Positions 12,124 to 24,025 are shown, numbered from the stretch's first letter. The stretch is 64,000 nucleotides of DNA from Gonatopus flavifemur (GCA_018340375.1 JAFFJZ010000025.1:1937501-2001500), one strand, 5' to 3'. Numbers and translations are program-made. The notes: generated from the sequence alone by a model not told the origin.

Positions 12124-13817
12124 TCAAAAGGACTTATGATATCTTTTTCTAGTTTCTTCAAAACTTCTGTTTGATCTCTTTCTGTTGTACTCATGATTCG
12201 GTTCATCTCTCTTTAACATCCAGCAATAGTCAGCCATCATTCTAACGTCCCACCTTCCTTGATATCTGGTCTCCATAACCTTAAGGTCTTGATGAAATCT
12301 CTCCCCTTGCTCTTCACTGACAGCACCAAGATTCTCGGGGAAAAAGTCAATATGGGAATGCAAATGATGGAGTTTTATACTCATATTACAACCCAGGGTT
12401 TTGAAATTGTTAAGCATGCTGTTGACTATATTTTCATAATCAGGGCTTTTTCTGTTCCCTAAAAAATGTTGTACGACTTCCTTAAATGACTTCCAAGCGA
12501 GCTTCTCGGTTTTATTCATAGTTTTTTCAAAATCAGGATCTTGCATCAATTTCCTTATGTCTGGACCAACAAAAACGCCTTCTTTTATCTTCGCATCCGA
12601 TAAATGCTTGAATTTATCACATAAATATTTGAAACAAAGACCATCTTTAGGCAATGCCTTTACGAATTGCTTCATAATGCCTAATTTGATATGAAGCGGA
12701 GGTAGCAGAATTTTGGAGCGGTCAACTAGTGTTTCGTGTACAACATTTTTACTTCCAGGGTTCAATGATGCTCTCTGTGGCCAATCTTTCTGGATCCAAT
12801 GTCGTGCTCTATTCCTACTATCCCATTCACATAGAAAACAGGGGTATTTTGTATACCCTCCTTGTTGACCAAGCAACATAGTTAATATTTTGAGATCACC
12901 ACATATAGTCCAGTTATGATTGGAGTAATTTATTTTTTTGAGGACGAAATCCAAATTGTCATAACATTCTTTCAAATGAGTAGAATGTCCAATAGGCAAA
13001 GAAGCAAATTTATTACCATTATGTAACAATACTACTTTGAGGCTCCGTTTCGAAGAATCTATAAAAAGTCTCCAATCATTTGGATTGTATTCTACATCAA
13101 ACATTTTGAGTAGGCCAGGCACATCACAACAATACACTAAATTTTTTTCTTGAGCAAAATACGGTAGAAAATCCTTCTCTCTATTTCTATACCAATAAAA
13201 GTTCGTTGTACGATCCAGCATGTTTTTTCTTTCAATCTGGAACCGAGTAATTCCGCAGCATCTTTCGGAAGATTAAGATCTCTTGTCAAATCATTCAATT
13301 CACTTTGAGAAAACAGTGGTGGTGTTTCGTTGCACTCGTAATATTCATCGTCAGGATCTGAAGTATTCATTATAGCCTCTTGAAATAAACTAGGATCAGA
13401 TGAAAATGGTTGGGCAGGATGGCATAACTCTTTGCTATCAGGATACGTAGGTAAAATCACAGAACGAATATCAGGATAACTCATCGCTGCTTTATTTTTA
13501 GAATTAAATCCTTTTATGTTTGAACAGCAGAAGTAACAATCGTTGATATGATTTTGCGGTTCCATCCAAATCATTGGAGTCTGTAAACTAAAACAATGTT
13601 TTTCTCCTCTTGACCATTTCCGAAGTTCACGTACACATGTCGAACACACTTTATGAGGCGCCCATTGTTTGTCTTGGTTTTTTATGTTGATTTTGAAATA
13701 GCTATCGTATAGTTCTTCAATACATTTAGAAATTATTTGTTGCTGTCTCTTTATTACATAATTTCCACATATGTAGCAGAAGTTATCTGGAGCATTGATA
13801 CATTTTCGAGAAGCCAT
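12124..13817 (-). pseudogene. Transposase-like protein of a multicopy arthropod family, one frameshift
   Basis: Two overlapping minus-strand frames form one gene. The first starts most plausibly at the ATG at 13817 (MASRKCINAP) and carries a cysteine-rich N-terminus: FCYICG, then VCSTCVRELRKW, then DCYFCCS, a zinc-binding pattern. The second (13221-12124, 365 codons) carries the core: YPCFLCEWDSRNRARHWIQ, LHIKLGIMKQFVKALPKDG, SEEQGERFHQDL and GRWDVRMMADYCW. The frame changes at an A6 tract near 13222-13228; the upstream frame then reads through about 29 unrelated residues. I know this N-terminal and core combination as a frequently repeated uncharacterised family in arthropod genomes; the exact function is not known to me. 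Its position inside an element with perfect terminal repeats suggests it is that element's transposase. Only one lesion is visible, so loss of function may be recent. Some frames reported further upstream begin at TTG and are not used. Confidence 0.72.
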
Positions 13818-14077
13818 TTGTGAAACTTTTTTAAATACACGAAATTCACAACAATTACTGGACACTCGATACTTGTACACGGAGGAAAAATTAGAACAAC
13901 AATCAGTACATTCCGAGTGAATTAGTGGAATAATGTCTGAACATAGCAACAAACAATCTACGATCTCAGCAGTGCTGGCTCGAAGGATATTACCGCCCGG
14001 CGCGAGAATTTTGTAGGCGTCCGATTATAATAGTGTAGCATATTGCATAAATATATATTTATGTGATATGCTATAAG

Positions 14078-14185
14078 CATTTTCTACCGTATTTCGCTCA
14101 AGAAAAAAATTTAGCGTATCGTTGTGATGCGCCTGGCCTACTCAAGGTGTTTCATGTAGAATACAATCCAAAGTCAATCCCCTTC
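14078..14185 (+). pseudogene. Inverted fragment of the same transposase-like gene
   Basis: The plus strand here encodes FLPYFAQEKNLAYRCDAPG and then LLKVFHVEYNP, which matches residues of the minus-strand gene near 13060-13170 (FLPYFAQEKNLVYCCDVPG). It is an inverted partial duplication of about 105 bp lying just outside the gene's 5' end, adjacent to the inverted subterminal repeats. Confidence 0.8.
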
Positions 14186-14204
14186 ATGCATACAACATTT
14201 TACT

Positions 14205-14750
14205 GAAGCATTTTGGTGCGCTGAATCCGCATATGGCTCCAGAATTGCTATATCACGTCAGGTATTTGGGATATTCCGACCTAAAAATGTGGAAAACACT
14301 GTTTTTTGGCATATTTGAGGTTCCGTAAAGTCGAAAGGTAATTTTTTTCACAAAACCAATAGATGCACCTCAAAGTATCAGTTATCCTCTTCCAAATGCC
14401 GTTGAGTTTGCTGAAATATCTTTTTTTTTCATTGAGATACGACAATTTTAAATTTGTGCGCTCATGTACTCAATAAATAGGTGGAGACACAATTTTCAAA
14501 CTGTCGTATCTCAATGAAAAAAAAAGGCATCTGAGCAAACTCAACGGCATTTGGAAGAGGAGGACTTATACTTTGAGGTGCATGTATTGGTTTTGAGAAA
14601 AAAATTACCCTTCGACTTTACGTAACCCCAAATATGTCGAAAAACAGTGTTTTTCACATTTTTAGGTCGAAATATCTCAAAAACCTGACGTGATAGAGCA
14701 ATTCTGCAGCCAGATTCGGATTCAGCGGATCAAAATGCTTCGGAAAAAGA
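14205..14750. repeat. Long inverted repeat, about 250-bp arms
   Basis: The left arm starts gaagcattttggtgcgctga; the right arm ends with its inverse (tcagcggatcaaaatgcttc). The arms meet around 14455-14500, where cattgagatacgacaatttt faces its complement. Both arms are homologous to the subterminal units at 11094 and 11440. The right end of the transposon therefore carries a hairpin made of two head-to-head units. Confidence 0.85.
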
Positions 14751-15344
14751 TATTATTGTTTGAGGGGGAAAAAAAAAGTCAAATTTCGCAGGCCTGTGTA
14801 ATCAGCCGATGTACGGCTACGGTAAACGGCCAACAATTGATTCCCCGTTACTGGCTGGAATATGGCCTATTACTGAGTGAAATGGATTCCAAAGTTGAAT
14901 GTATTGTATTCGTAATCACCCCTGAAAAAAGTTTGTTTTGGCCTTATTTCTATTACGTTGAATAAATAATTCATATCCATCAAATACGTTTTACATGATT
15001 CAAATGAATTCTCATTCATATAGATAATCAATTACTTTCTCATGTAAATAACAAAAAAATTTGAAGGAATGAGCAACTGAATTCAACTGATTTATCGAGA
15101 ATACTTTTGACTCGTATAATTTTACATTTGAGATTGTCGAAATATCAGGCATGCAAATCTATTTGGAAAAAAACATCCATTTCTGATCTTGTGAAAACTG
15201 GAATGACAAACATCCCAAAAACAAAAAAGTGTTTTGGGTCACGCTTAACCAGTCATTTGAACTAATACTGAACCGATTATTCTGGAACGCAGTCATATTA
15301 GCATTGGATATCATTATTATTATGCCCTCGTAATCTGCCATTGA

Positions 15345-15853
15345 TGGCTAACATTCGAACATTATCCCGAAATTTCTGGCCATAAATCGGGATCATTTAG
15401 CCCCATTACTGGGCCAATCAATAATTTTATACATGGCCCATTATTTATTGCCATTACTGGACCCACGTTATCATCCAGCAATTAACCATTGATGAGCCAT
15501 TAATGGGCGCCATTAACGGGCAAAGAACGCCGTTTGTGGTCCAGTAACGTGCCATTATTGGGCCAATTGTTGAACCCTGTATGGGTATCGTTCAGACCAT
15601 TGTTTAAATCAGCCATGAATGGTTGCCACAAACGTGCATCAATAATATTTATGGTTTAGTGATGCGCTATTACTGGGCCAATCATTAATTTTTCAATGTC
15701 CCATTATTGGTTGCTACTACTGAGCTCAAGTTATCATCCAATGGTTAACTATTAATGGGCCATTAATGCTTGCTAATAATCGGCCGTTCAAATACAGCAA
15801 TGGCCCAGTGATGGGCCATTATTGGACCGTTTGTAGAACCCTGTATTGGTACA
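15345..15853 (+). repeat. Two direct repeats of about 263 bp
   Basis: gaaccctgtatgggta at about 15573 and gaaccctgtattggta at about 15836 close two diverged units that share gttatcatccagcaattaac / gttatcatccaatggttaac and attgggcca motifs. They belong to the outer repeat of the nested structure. Confidence 0.65.
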
Positions 15854-15859
15854 GCTGAT

Positions 15860-16010
15860 GTTTTGTCGACTCAAGTGAAATTATATCTTTATTTCCAGAA
15901 AAAACTCCTTGTTTCAAGGATACATTTGAAAAAAATGAATTTCTCGGAATATGATAATATTTTGTTAGTGATAGTAATTATTTGTCTCAGTGTCGGGAGA
16001 TTCATTACAA
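15860..16010 (+). repeat. Dispersed repeat related to 3770-3890
   Basis: gaatttctcggaatatgat followed by gatagtaattatttgtctc resembles the segment near 3815-3880. It is short and without coding capacity. Confidence 0.45.
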
Positions 16011-16197
16011 ATTCTTGATGGACCGACAATCAAGATTCTTCAGTTTAGGATACCCTTTCCCCCTCAATGAACAGTTGTTTCGCTGAATATTAATATTTCC
16101 ATCTTTCCCATACAAGCGTGGATTGATCCGTTACTTTGACACACAGTATCCAACCAATTTTGTCCAAAACTAACACCACACATAAAATCCCATATAT

Positions 16198-16857
16198 AAT
16201 ATATCAAATAACATGGAAAAATGTAATTTTACAGTGAACGCTGCGTTACTTGGAACAATTCATATTTTCGTATCTCAAAATAGAATATTGGAAAGAAATA
16301 TCTTGCGAGTTGATTGTGTGATGACAAAAACCGTACACTGAGGAGAAAGTATTCTAAATGTATTTCAATTACATAAAATGTCAACTACAAAAAAATTTTA
16401 TATGACCCGAAGATGATTTGTATATCCCTTTCCTTCAAAGACGTCACGTATCAAAAAATAGTTTTCATTATAATTCATGAGGCATTTGGAGGAGAGGGTT
16501 GAGGTAACATTTTTTCAGTCTAAATTGCCGTTTTATGCCAAAAAATGTTATCTGAATCCTCTCTTTCGAATGCCTCATAAATTATAATAAAAACTATTTT
16601 TCGATACGTGACGCCTTCGAAGGAAAGGGATAAACAAACCATCTTCGGGTCATATAAGATTTTTTAGTAGTTGACAAATTTTATGTGATTGAAATAAATT
16701 TGGAATACTTTTTCGTCAATGTACGGTTTTTGTCATCACACAATCAACTTGCAAGATACTTCTTTCCAATATTCTATTTTGAGATACGAAAATATGAATT
16801 ATTTTAAGTGACGCAGCGTTCACTGTAAAATGACATTTTCCATATCATTCGATATAT
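16198..16857. repeat. 660-bp foldback element
   Basis: Near-continuous inverted repeat with arms of about 320 bp (16198-16519 and 16537-16857) around a loop of about 17 nt. Examples: ttttacagtgaacgctgcgt at 16232 against its inverse at about 16810-16830, and gaggtaacattttttca at 16503 against tgaaaaaatgtt-like sequence at 16537. No frame of note. Such a structure would make a long double-stranded RNA if transcribed. Confidence 0.88.
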
Positions 16858-17239
16858 AACATCTCTCCCAACAATCACTAACGATGCTAAATAGTTGTCA
16901 TTCATATGGGAAGAATATCCGAAAATATATATAATTTATAAATTATTTATATATAAATTATATACAATTATGCCCCAATTGTGTACAATTTTGGACATTC
17001 AAAAGCACACTGTTGGTCGAAGAAAATTGATGTGGTAAAGGTTTAATTTAGTTTCTATGAATTTGGATACAATTGGGATTGGAACTTCATACAGATTTGA
17101 CATAAGCTCCTAGAGACGAATGATCTTGGCTGAATTGATTTCCCTACATAAAATTTCTTGAATTCCAATTTACTTTCACATAATTTTGATCAAAATTCGA
17201 TAAAAGTTCCGTGAAAAACTCGATTTTCTCAAGATCACC

Positions 17240-17570
17240 CATCACTATAAAAATCTTGACAATGTTAACCCCTGGTATACTTACGAAAATGCATACAAAG
17301 TCATTTCACCTTAGTGGAAAAATTACAACGTAAAACTACGCCAATTAACGCAGGAACTACGTAAATTAACGCGGGATTTCTACGCTAGACTATGCAGAAA
17401 AACGTGGAATAACATTTATTGACCAAAAAACATTTTCATGCAAATCATAAAATTCAATCCGGGATAAAAAAAATTGATTTCATCCCATATCGAACTTAGG
17501 TGTTTGTCATCCAAGACCCAGCTTCCTTGCCTCTCACCTATGGTCCTGTATGGATATAGCATACCTGTAA
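17240..17570 (-). repeat. Left arm of a diverged inverted pair
   Basis: Read on the minus strand, 17485-17570 (gctatatccatacaggacca, then gtcttggatgac) matches 19741-19835 on the plus strand (gctatattcatattggatca, then atcttggatgatc). Diverged similarity, rich in acgtagttcctgcg and gcgtag motifs, continues outward. The pair brackets 17.6-19.7 kb. Confidence 0.55.
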
Positions 17571-18472
17571 AATGTATATGAACCTCATTTGATGGCGGAT
17601 TATCCACAGATGAAACAATTGGGCTGATTTTGGAAAAAACCTACTGAATTTTATCAGATCTCATCAAAATTGAATGAAGGATTGATTAACCTTTCGAGAA
17701 CACCTATTTTTTCATGAAAACTTTCGATCGTCTGCCAGTTGAAAACAGTGTGTACGATCAGTGTGAAAAAATAATCAGAAATACTTGAAGCATTGACAAA
17801 TGAATTGGTATGAATAAAAGTGCATTTGTTGTGAATGACATTGTTTGAAAAATTCCTAAAGTGACTGAGGCACGGGTGATTTAGACCCAGTGTGTTCTCG
17901 GAGGGTTGAATTTTATCCGATTATTTGTGAAAAAGATTTGGTCAATCTCATAAATGTTTTTAACAACAATTTATGAATTCCGAACCAATCATTCAGATGC
18001 ATATGAGAGGTCATGATCAATTATATTTCGGAAAATATCATTTTCCAATAATTCTTCAAGTCTTTTTGAAAATAATTATCACAAATATCATTGAGAAATG
18101 TCATGATCACTCGAAGTTGACTTTACTTATTTCGTGCTGTATCAAACGATATTGTTTTATCGACGATCAGCCATCTGTATCTTATTGTATTTTGATTTTT
18201 GCAATAACATTTATTTAATCCTTCTATTTGCTTAGTTAATAGACCATGAATCTAGATCATTCAGAGATATATGAAAATCATTATGGTTGATAAACGCAGC
18301 GTACATCTCATACTTTAGATGCATCTTATCTCGAATTCATTGAGATTTTATAAGAGTAAATGAGACTGTCATTAGAAGAGTTTATGAAACTGATCAAGTT
18401 CCATTGACAAATGATCGGATAAGATTGGATCAGGTCTTTGTTCAATTTCGATAAGATTTGACGAAATCCAGT

Positions 18473-19468
18473 GGAATTTTGGTATTCTTGTCGTATGTGG
18501 TCTACCGGAGACTGGTGGTCTACCGGAGTAGACCGCATACTGCCCCACATAGGGTTGCAGTATGCGGTCTACTGCGGTAGACCGCAAGGTGCTTACTATA
18601 TGCTTCTTGTATGAGGTCTACCCTAAATAGAGTGCATACGACAACGGTGACGGTTGCAGTATGAGGTCTACCTGGGCAGACCGCAAGGTGCTTCCGTAAC
18701 GACTGTTGTATGGGGTCTACCGTGAGAAAGCGGCAAAGCATAGGAAAAGAAGCAGGCAAGTAGTACAGAAAACGAACTGCAGGAACTGAAATGAAAACTA
18801 CTTGACACATTTCATCGGCTACTGGACACGTATTCCAAACACGACTGCTATAATTCACAACCGAACTGATACCTGACTCTCACTTCATTCAAAAGAGACT
18901 AACGGTTTGTGATGAAAATTCTTCACACGCACAAGTACGCACACACACGTAGTTGTCGAAAATTCATTGGATACACGCGCGTACGTTTCCTACATATTTA
19001 CTGTTTCATTCATAACGTCATGGGATTCCAGGTACTTCTTGTACCAACACTTTGATGTACAATGTGCTGCCATTCAGGTCATAGATAACGTTATTCTTTC
19101 TCTTTTTCTCTTTCATTTATTTTCATTTCTGTGGAACATTTTCTTTTCACTATTCCTCTCATTCTCCTGCTCCACTCAAATTCCAGCAAGTTTCGGTGTT
19201 TCCACATGAGTACCAGACTGTTATTTCTCTGCATTTTTACCTGCACTCGAACTACTTTTCATCACGCATGCTGCAGTTTATCGAGATCGTTTCCCACCCA
19301 CCGGGGTAGACCGCATAATACAATCCTTACCCTTATCGTATGCACTCTGCTCAGGGTAGACCCCATACAAGAAGCATATAGTAAGCAGCTTGCGGTCTAC
19401 CGGGGTAGACCCCATACGACAATCCAAGGACCTACGTAGACCGCATACGACAAGAATACCGGAATTTT
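18473..19468. mobile_element. 980-bp non-autonomous hAT-like element, 8-bp TSD
   Basis: The element is 18481-19460. The left end is ggtattcttgtcgtatgtgg; the right end, inverted, is ggtattcttgtcgtatgcgg. GGAATTTT flanks it directly at 18473-18480 and 19461-19468. Both subterminal regions are packed with the palindromic word GGTCTACCGNNGTAGACC or its halves (at about 18500, 18522, 18566-18580, 18612, 18667, 18716 on the left and 19300, 19355, 19393, 19433 on the right). Repeated short subterminal motifs plus an 8-bp duplication fit hAT. Frames inside show no transposase. Confidence 0.88.
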
Positions 19469-20400
19469 CTTGAAATCAAGTTAATTATTCCATCTACGAG
19501 TTATTTTCAATTCAGTGAAATTCATATACATCTGAAGAGAAAGTTTTTTTGGCAACAGACTACTTGAAACTCAATTTATTCAGAAGTTTGAAATTTTCAG
19601 GGATGATTTTTTTACACTTTATTTAGGTCTATACAAAGCTCGAATTTTGAATTTCGAAAAAAAATGGTCCGAAAATTCTTTCGAGTATTATGTTGCTAAA
19701 AAACTGGCTTCCATGGTGAATATGGTATTTTCTTAAAGGTCTGCTATATTCATATTGGATCATAGATGACAGGCAAGAAAGTCGAATCTTGGATGATCAA
19801 GACCCAAATTGGATCTCAGATGAAATAAGGTTTGTCTTCTATTTTGAATTTGAGAATTTGGAGAAATTTTTTTTGGGGATAATATTACTGTCGTTTCGCG
19901 TTATTCTGCGTAGTTTGACGTCCCTTTGCGCGTTCATTTGTCTAGTTTCTGCGGGAATTGACGTACTTCTGCGTTCAGAGTTTTTTACCAGGATAGGTAA
20001 CATTTATATTTAATTCCAATGTATATCTCCGACAAACTTATGTGAATTTGTTGAAAATTACGTATAGAATCATATTGAATGTATTGTTATCTTACTTTAT
20101 TGGGAGTAGAAATATAACTTTGAAAACAGTAGTTCAACTTTTTTATAGAAAAAAAATACATGTACTTTTCATAGATTTTCATAAAACCGCAATGAAAATT
20201 CAATATATTCTCAATAAAAGAAGACAGTGACTGTTTTTGAAGGTTGGAGATGGGCAATTTTAACAGAATTGATTCTTCCTTATGTATAAGTTATTGAGTT
20301 TTTATTGATTTCTATATAATTTTGATTGAAATTTGATAAAAATTTGATGAAGCAGAGAATCATTTTTCTCAAAGTTACCTATTATTTTGAATTGAGGAAA
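19469..20400 (+). repeat. Right arm of diverged inverted pair and AT-rich DNA
   Basis: 19738-19850 is the inverted partner of 17485-17570. Further on, gcgtagtttgacg and attgacgtacttctgcg (about 19905-19975) resemble the acgtag/gcgtag-rich part of the left arm near 17320-17390. No gene recognised. Confidence 0.45.
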
Positions 20401-22790
20401 AATTCCTGATTGAAGTGTCATAACGATTCATAAAAGTTCTATTGTATTATTTCTGGAATTTCATGAATGAAGGTATATTATTGATATTGCACTCCTATGA
20501 ATTACTACGACGCTTCAACCAGGGATTGTATCGGATCAGGGTTGAGTTCCAAATTTTTCTTGAATTAAAACAATACCCTTCCGATTCAAAACAAGTTCCT
20601 TGGATCAAAAGGAATATTGTCTTCGTAATGTATGAGATGACAGATATGGAATCATGACAAGTCTTCTCTGGTAAAAATAAAGTGTCAACGAAGCAACGAA
20701 CTGTAACAGGAACTGGATGCAAATGTACACCAAGAGGGATTTCGTGCATCAGAGCGTGTACAAGTACAGTTCCATGACGCGAACGTACATCATATTTTTA
20801 CCAGGGTTTTTGTGTAGGATAAATCTATATAGTTTTAATTTTAATCGAAGATATATACTCCGTTCGTTTCGTACGAAAAATCCGAATCATATAATGACAA
20901 TGTTATTTTGGAAGCGAAAATATTTTCATTGACCAATGAAAACAACCGATGCATGTGTGTGTGTGTGTGTGTGTGTGTTAGAGACATGAATTTGTACGTG
21001 CGCTTATATTCGCTATGTTTAGCAACACAAGTACGCGATTGTTTCCATTGATTGATGATAATATCATTGCTTCAAAAGGCTCAAGTACATGAACGCATAA
21101 TCATCTCAAAACATAACGCATAACGTGTTATGCGTCTACTCATGTTATCTACATGAACTCTTATAGCCCTATGCATCATGTTTATATAACAAGTTGAAGT
21201 TGCTGAATTCTGATTAGCTGGAAGCTCAAAATTTTCAAATCACCATAACTTCAAATTGAAAAATTATGGGATATTTCAATTGTATTACAGAAACCTGCCG
21301 TTTATCAACTCAATGAATGGTACTTAAATATGTAGAATACAATGAATTTGGAGTAATCTGGATTTGGAAGGTGATCTGAAAATGCTTATACTTCAACAAC
21401 TAAAAGTTTTGTCTAGATGCACGGGGAATTTATATTGGCAGTATAATTGTATATATTATAAATATAGATGTAATGCCAGTATAAATCTATCATGCATCTG
21501 AACAAAGCCAAAATTTAATTTCTGATCAAATCTTTCCAAACGAGGAATTATTGCATTTTGGCTGCAGAATGAGCCATAAGAATACGAATGGTGGATCAAA
21601 AACATCTGGTAGAATCTCTTAATCCTCAAGTACCTGAAAAAAAATAATTCCAATATAATTAGATCTTCTGAGTTGGATCTACTCGGATGTGGAAGTGGTA
21701 AAGCCAATACTTTCCACATCTACGTACATCTACGTAGATCGTCTTTAGATTTACGTTGACTTAATCATGGCCGACACTTCGTTTTGTTCTGTTTTTCTCT
21801 TCGTCCATGTAAATATGCACGTTAAGAAAGGACACGAAGTCATCAATATCTTACAGGCTGAATTTCTCAAAACCATATATAATTCATATATGATTGTATA
21901 TAATTTATGTTTAAACTGTATTGGATTTTGAGCATGTAGATGATATGATTTTCTTAATTTTTCCATTTGGGATACGATAAATTACTTTGCTAACGCTCTA
22001 TCAGTCACGCATAATATACACACGTGATTATGAATTATTATTTTTCATACATGTATTGAATATTATTGTACACTTCCACTTAGGGACTGTAACGTTTCTT
22101 CATTTCATTACTCACTGTGTATCGAATGTATATGATGATGGACATTTTGTAAAGGAATTATATATTTATTATAAGAAAGATAGTATCGTTACATTGAGAT
22201 TAGAGAACCTACTATTGGAATTATCTTGTTGGAATTTGGAGAATTCGGTATAGAGTTTTACTATTTGTTTTGATTTCCATTGAGCTGGAGTTTGTTGATA
22301 TTGATGTTTCAGCGAAACTCATAAGAAAAATGACTTTGAAATAACTTAGGATATGAATATCTCATTCATTTGAAAAGACAAGTACAAGTGGCAAAGGAAT
22401 GTGAATTTTCTCATTCATCAGTGATCATCAAGCGAAGATAAACGTCGGATCAACCAAAGAACCAAAGTCGGATTCAATAGAAGAAGTAAGTGAAATCGTG
22501 TGAAATTGTACTTTTAATGTAAATCAAAAATGATTGATATATTATATTGATAATATTGGACAATGATAGATGGGTTTTGAAGAAAATTTGTCGAATTTCA
22601 TATTGAATTTTATAAAATATCGACCAAACCTTTCTACAAATTTTTTACGGAGTATTGATACTGTCAAATATCATCTATCACTGAACAGTGCTCATAATTT
22701 TGTATTATGTGTGTATCAATTATATAACTAAAGTATACTTTATATAAAATTGTATGAAGTATACTTTGAATGCCTTCAGATGTACCTCGA
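20401..22790. other. AT-rich intergenic DNA with a (GT)n tract
   Basis: A (TG)n microsatellite of about 12 units lies at 20954-20978. I found no gene with a recognisable product; frames here are under 90 codons and lack domain signatures. Confidence 0.5.
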
Positions 22791-22799
22791 GTACATCGA

Positions 22800-23789
22800 T
22801 CAACAATCGATCGAGTACGAGATCGAGTCGGAGCCTGGATGAGGGAGCATGGGTTATCTCTAGCTCTCGGCAAGACGAAGATCGTGGTTCTCACGAAGAA
22901 GAGAATCCCTGCTGTCCTTCCTCTGCGGGTGGGGCGGGAGGCAGTGGAGTTGAAGCCCGCGGCACGGCACCTGGGCCTCATCGTGGACTGGAGGCTTAGC
23001 TTCCGGGACCACATCTGGGGGGCTGCCGACTGAGCCGCTAAGGAGGTAACAGCTCTTAGTAGGCTTATGGCGAACGTTGGTGGCCCCACGTCGAGCAGAA
23101 GACGGTTGTTAATGTCCACGGTCAACTCGGTTCTCCTCTACGGTGCCGAGATCTGGGGGCATGCCACGGAAGAGAAGAGCTGCAGAGTGCGACTCGGTGC
23201 GCTACGAGTCGCCTCTGCTTACCATACGGTCTCTGGCCCTGCGGTGTTTGTGATAGCCGGAGTCGTTCCCGTCACGTCCCTCGCTAGGGAACGACAAAGC
23301 ATCTTCTGGCGGAGCAGGGCCGGAGAACCGAGGACCGTCGTAGCGGTCGAGGAACGCACCCGCACGTTCTTTGCGTGACAGGCCTCCTGGAATGGGTAGA
23401 CCAGGGGAAGATGGACCGCGAGGCTCATTCCCCTGGTTAAGCCGTGGACAGAGCGCGAGCATGGTGAGGTGGGGTACTTCCTGACCCAGTTCCTCACGGG
23501 ACATGGGTACTTCCGGAAGTACCTCCACCGAATGGGGAAGGCAGCGTCACCCGATTGTCTCTATTGTCCCGACGTCAGGGACACTGCCGAGCACACGTTC
23601 TTCGAGTGCGTTCGGTGGGAGGCACACCGGGTGGCGTTCGAGTCTGAGCTCGGAGACATCAGTCCTGAGAACATCGTGGGACTGATGCTCCGAAACACGG
23701 ACAGCTGGCGGGCGGTGGATTCCTTGGCACAGTCCATCCTCCGCATCAAGAAGGCGGACCTTGATAAGGCGGTGGTCTTACAGGCCTGA
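22800..23789 (+). pseudogene. LINE ORF2 C-terminal fragment (copy A)
   Basis: After the RT domain only the thumb and C-terminal region remain, in several frames: AWMREHGLSLALGKTKIVV near 22835, ending at a stop near 23032; MANVGGPTSSRRRLLMSTVNS and LLYGAEIWGHA from 23067; and the terminal part (23469-23789) with YFLTQFLTGHGYFRKYLHR and the CCHC-like CLYCPDVRDTAEHTFFEC. At least two frame changes or stops separate the pieces. Closest to copy B in sequence. Not functional. Confidence 0.88.
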
Positions 23790-23985
23790 GTTCAGAAGGA
23801 TCCAGCTCGAAGTAATGTGGTAGAAGGTTCCGGGCTGGGTCCGAGAAGCGAAGAGGTGGGTTTTAGTGGGTATACTGCTATTGGCAACTGTCATTTTCAG
23901 CCACAGCAGGAGTCCCACACATCGAGGAGCAATGACATCAGCTCCCTGATGGTGCATAAAGCATTTCCCCCTCTATAAAAAAAAA

Positions 23986-23989
23986 TATG

Positions 23990-24025
<36 letters not shown>

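Larger units (their letters stand above)
11053..14801. mobile_element. 3.74-kb DNA transposon, 13-bp TIRs, TAA duplication
   Basis: The element runs 11056-14798. Both ends read CACAGGCCTGCGA from outside in, 13 of 13 identical, and TAA flanks it at 11053-11055 and 14799-14801. Removing the element and one TAA rejoins the flanks as cagccgataatcagccgatg, which matches the related repeat at about 10928 (cagccaataatcggcccatg), so the insertion boundary is supported by a paralogous empty site. Inside are subterminal repeats (plus orientation at 11094 and 11440, an inverted pair at 14205-14750) and a transposase-like gene on the minus strand. TIRs beginning CAC with a 3-bp duplication recall CMC-type elements, but the encoded protein does not show me that family's signature, so the superfamily is left open. 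Confidence 0.8.
10901..15853. mobile_element. Outer repeat unit hosting a nested 3.7-kb element
   Basis: The left edge reads TACCCATACAGG (about 10903) and the right edge, inverted, reads TACCAATACAGG (about 15853); a further inverted end, CCTGTATGGGTA, lies at about 15577. TA at the edges would suit a Tc1/mariner-like MITE. The outer sequence (10925-11055 and 14799-15850) is rich in GGCCATTA and TGGGCCA motifs and shows internal tandem duplication. The 3.74-kb element at 11056-14798 interrupts it. Outer boundaries are less certain than those of the inner element. Confidence 0.5.

Noticed and set aside
20954..20978. Z-DNA or regulatory role for the (TG)n tract
   Set aside because: A common microsatellite; no neighbouring gene to regulate.
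22754..22999. Separate gene at the start of LINE copy A
   Set aside because: It is the same DNA as the LINE ORF2 C-terminal region in another frame.
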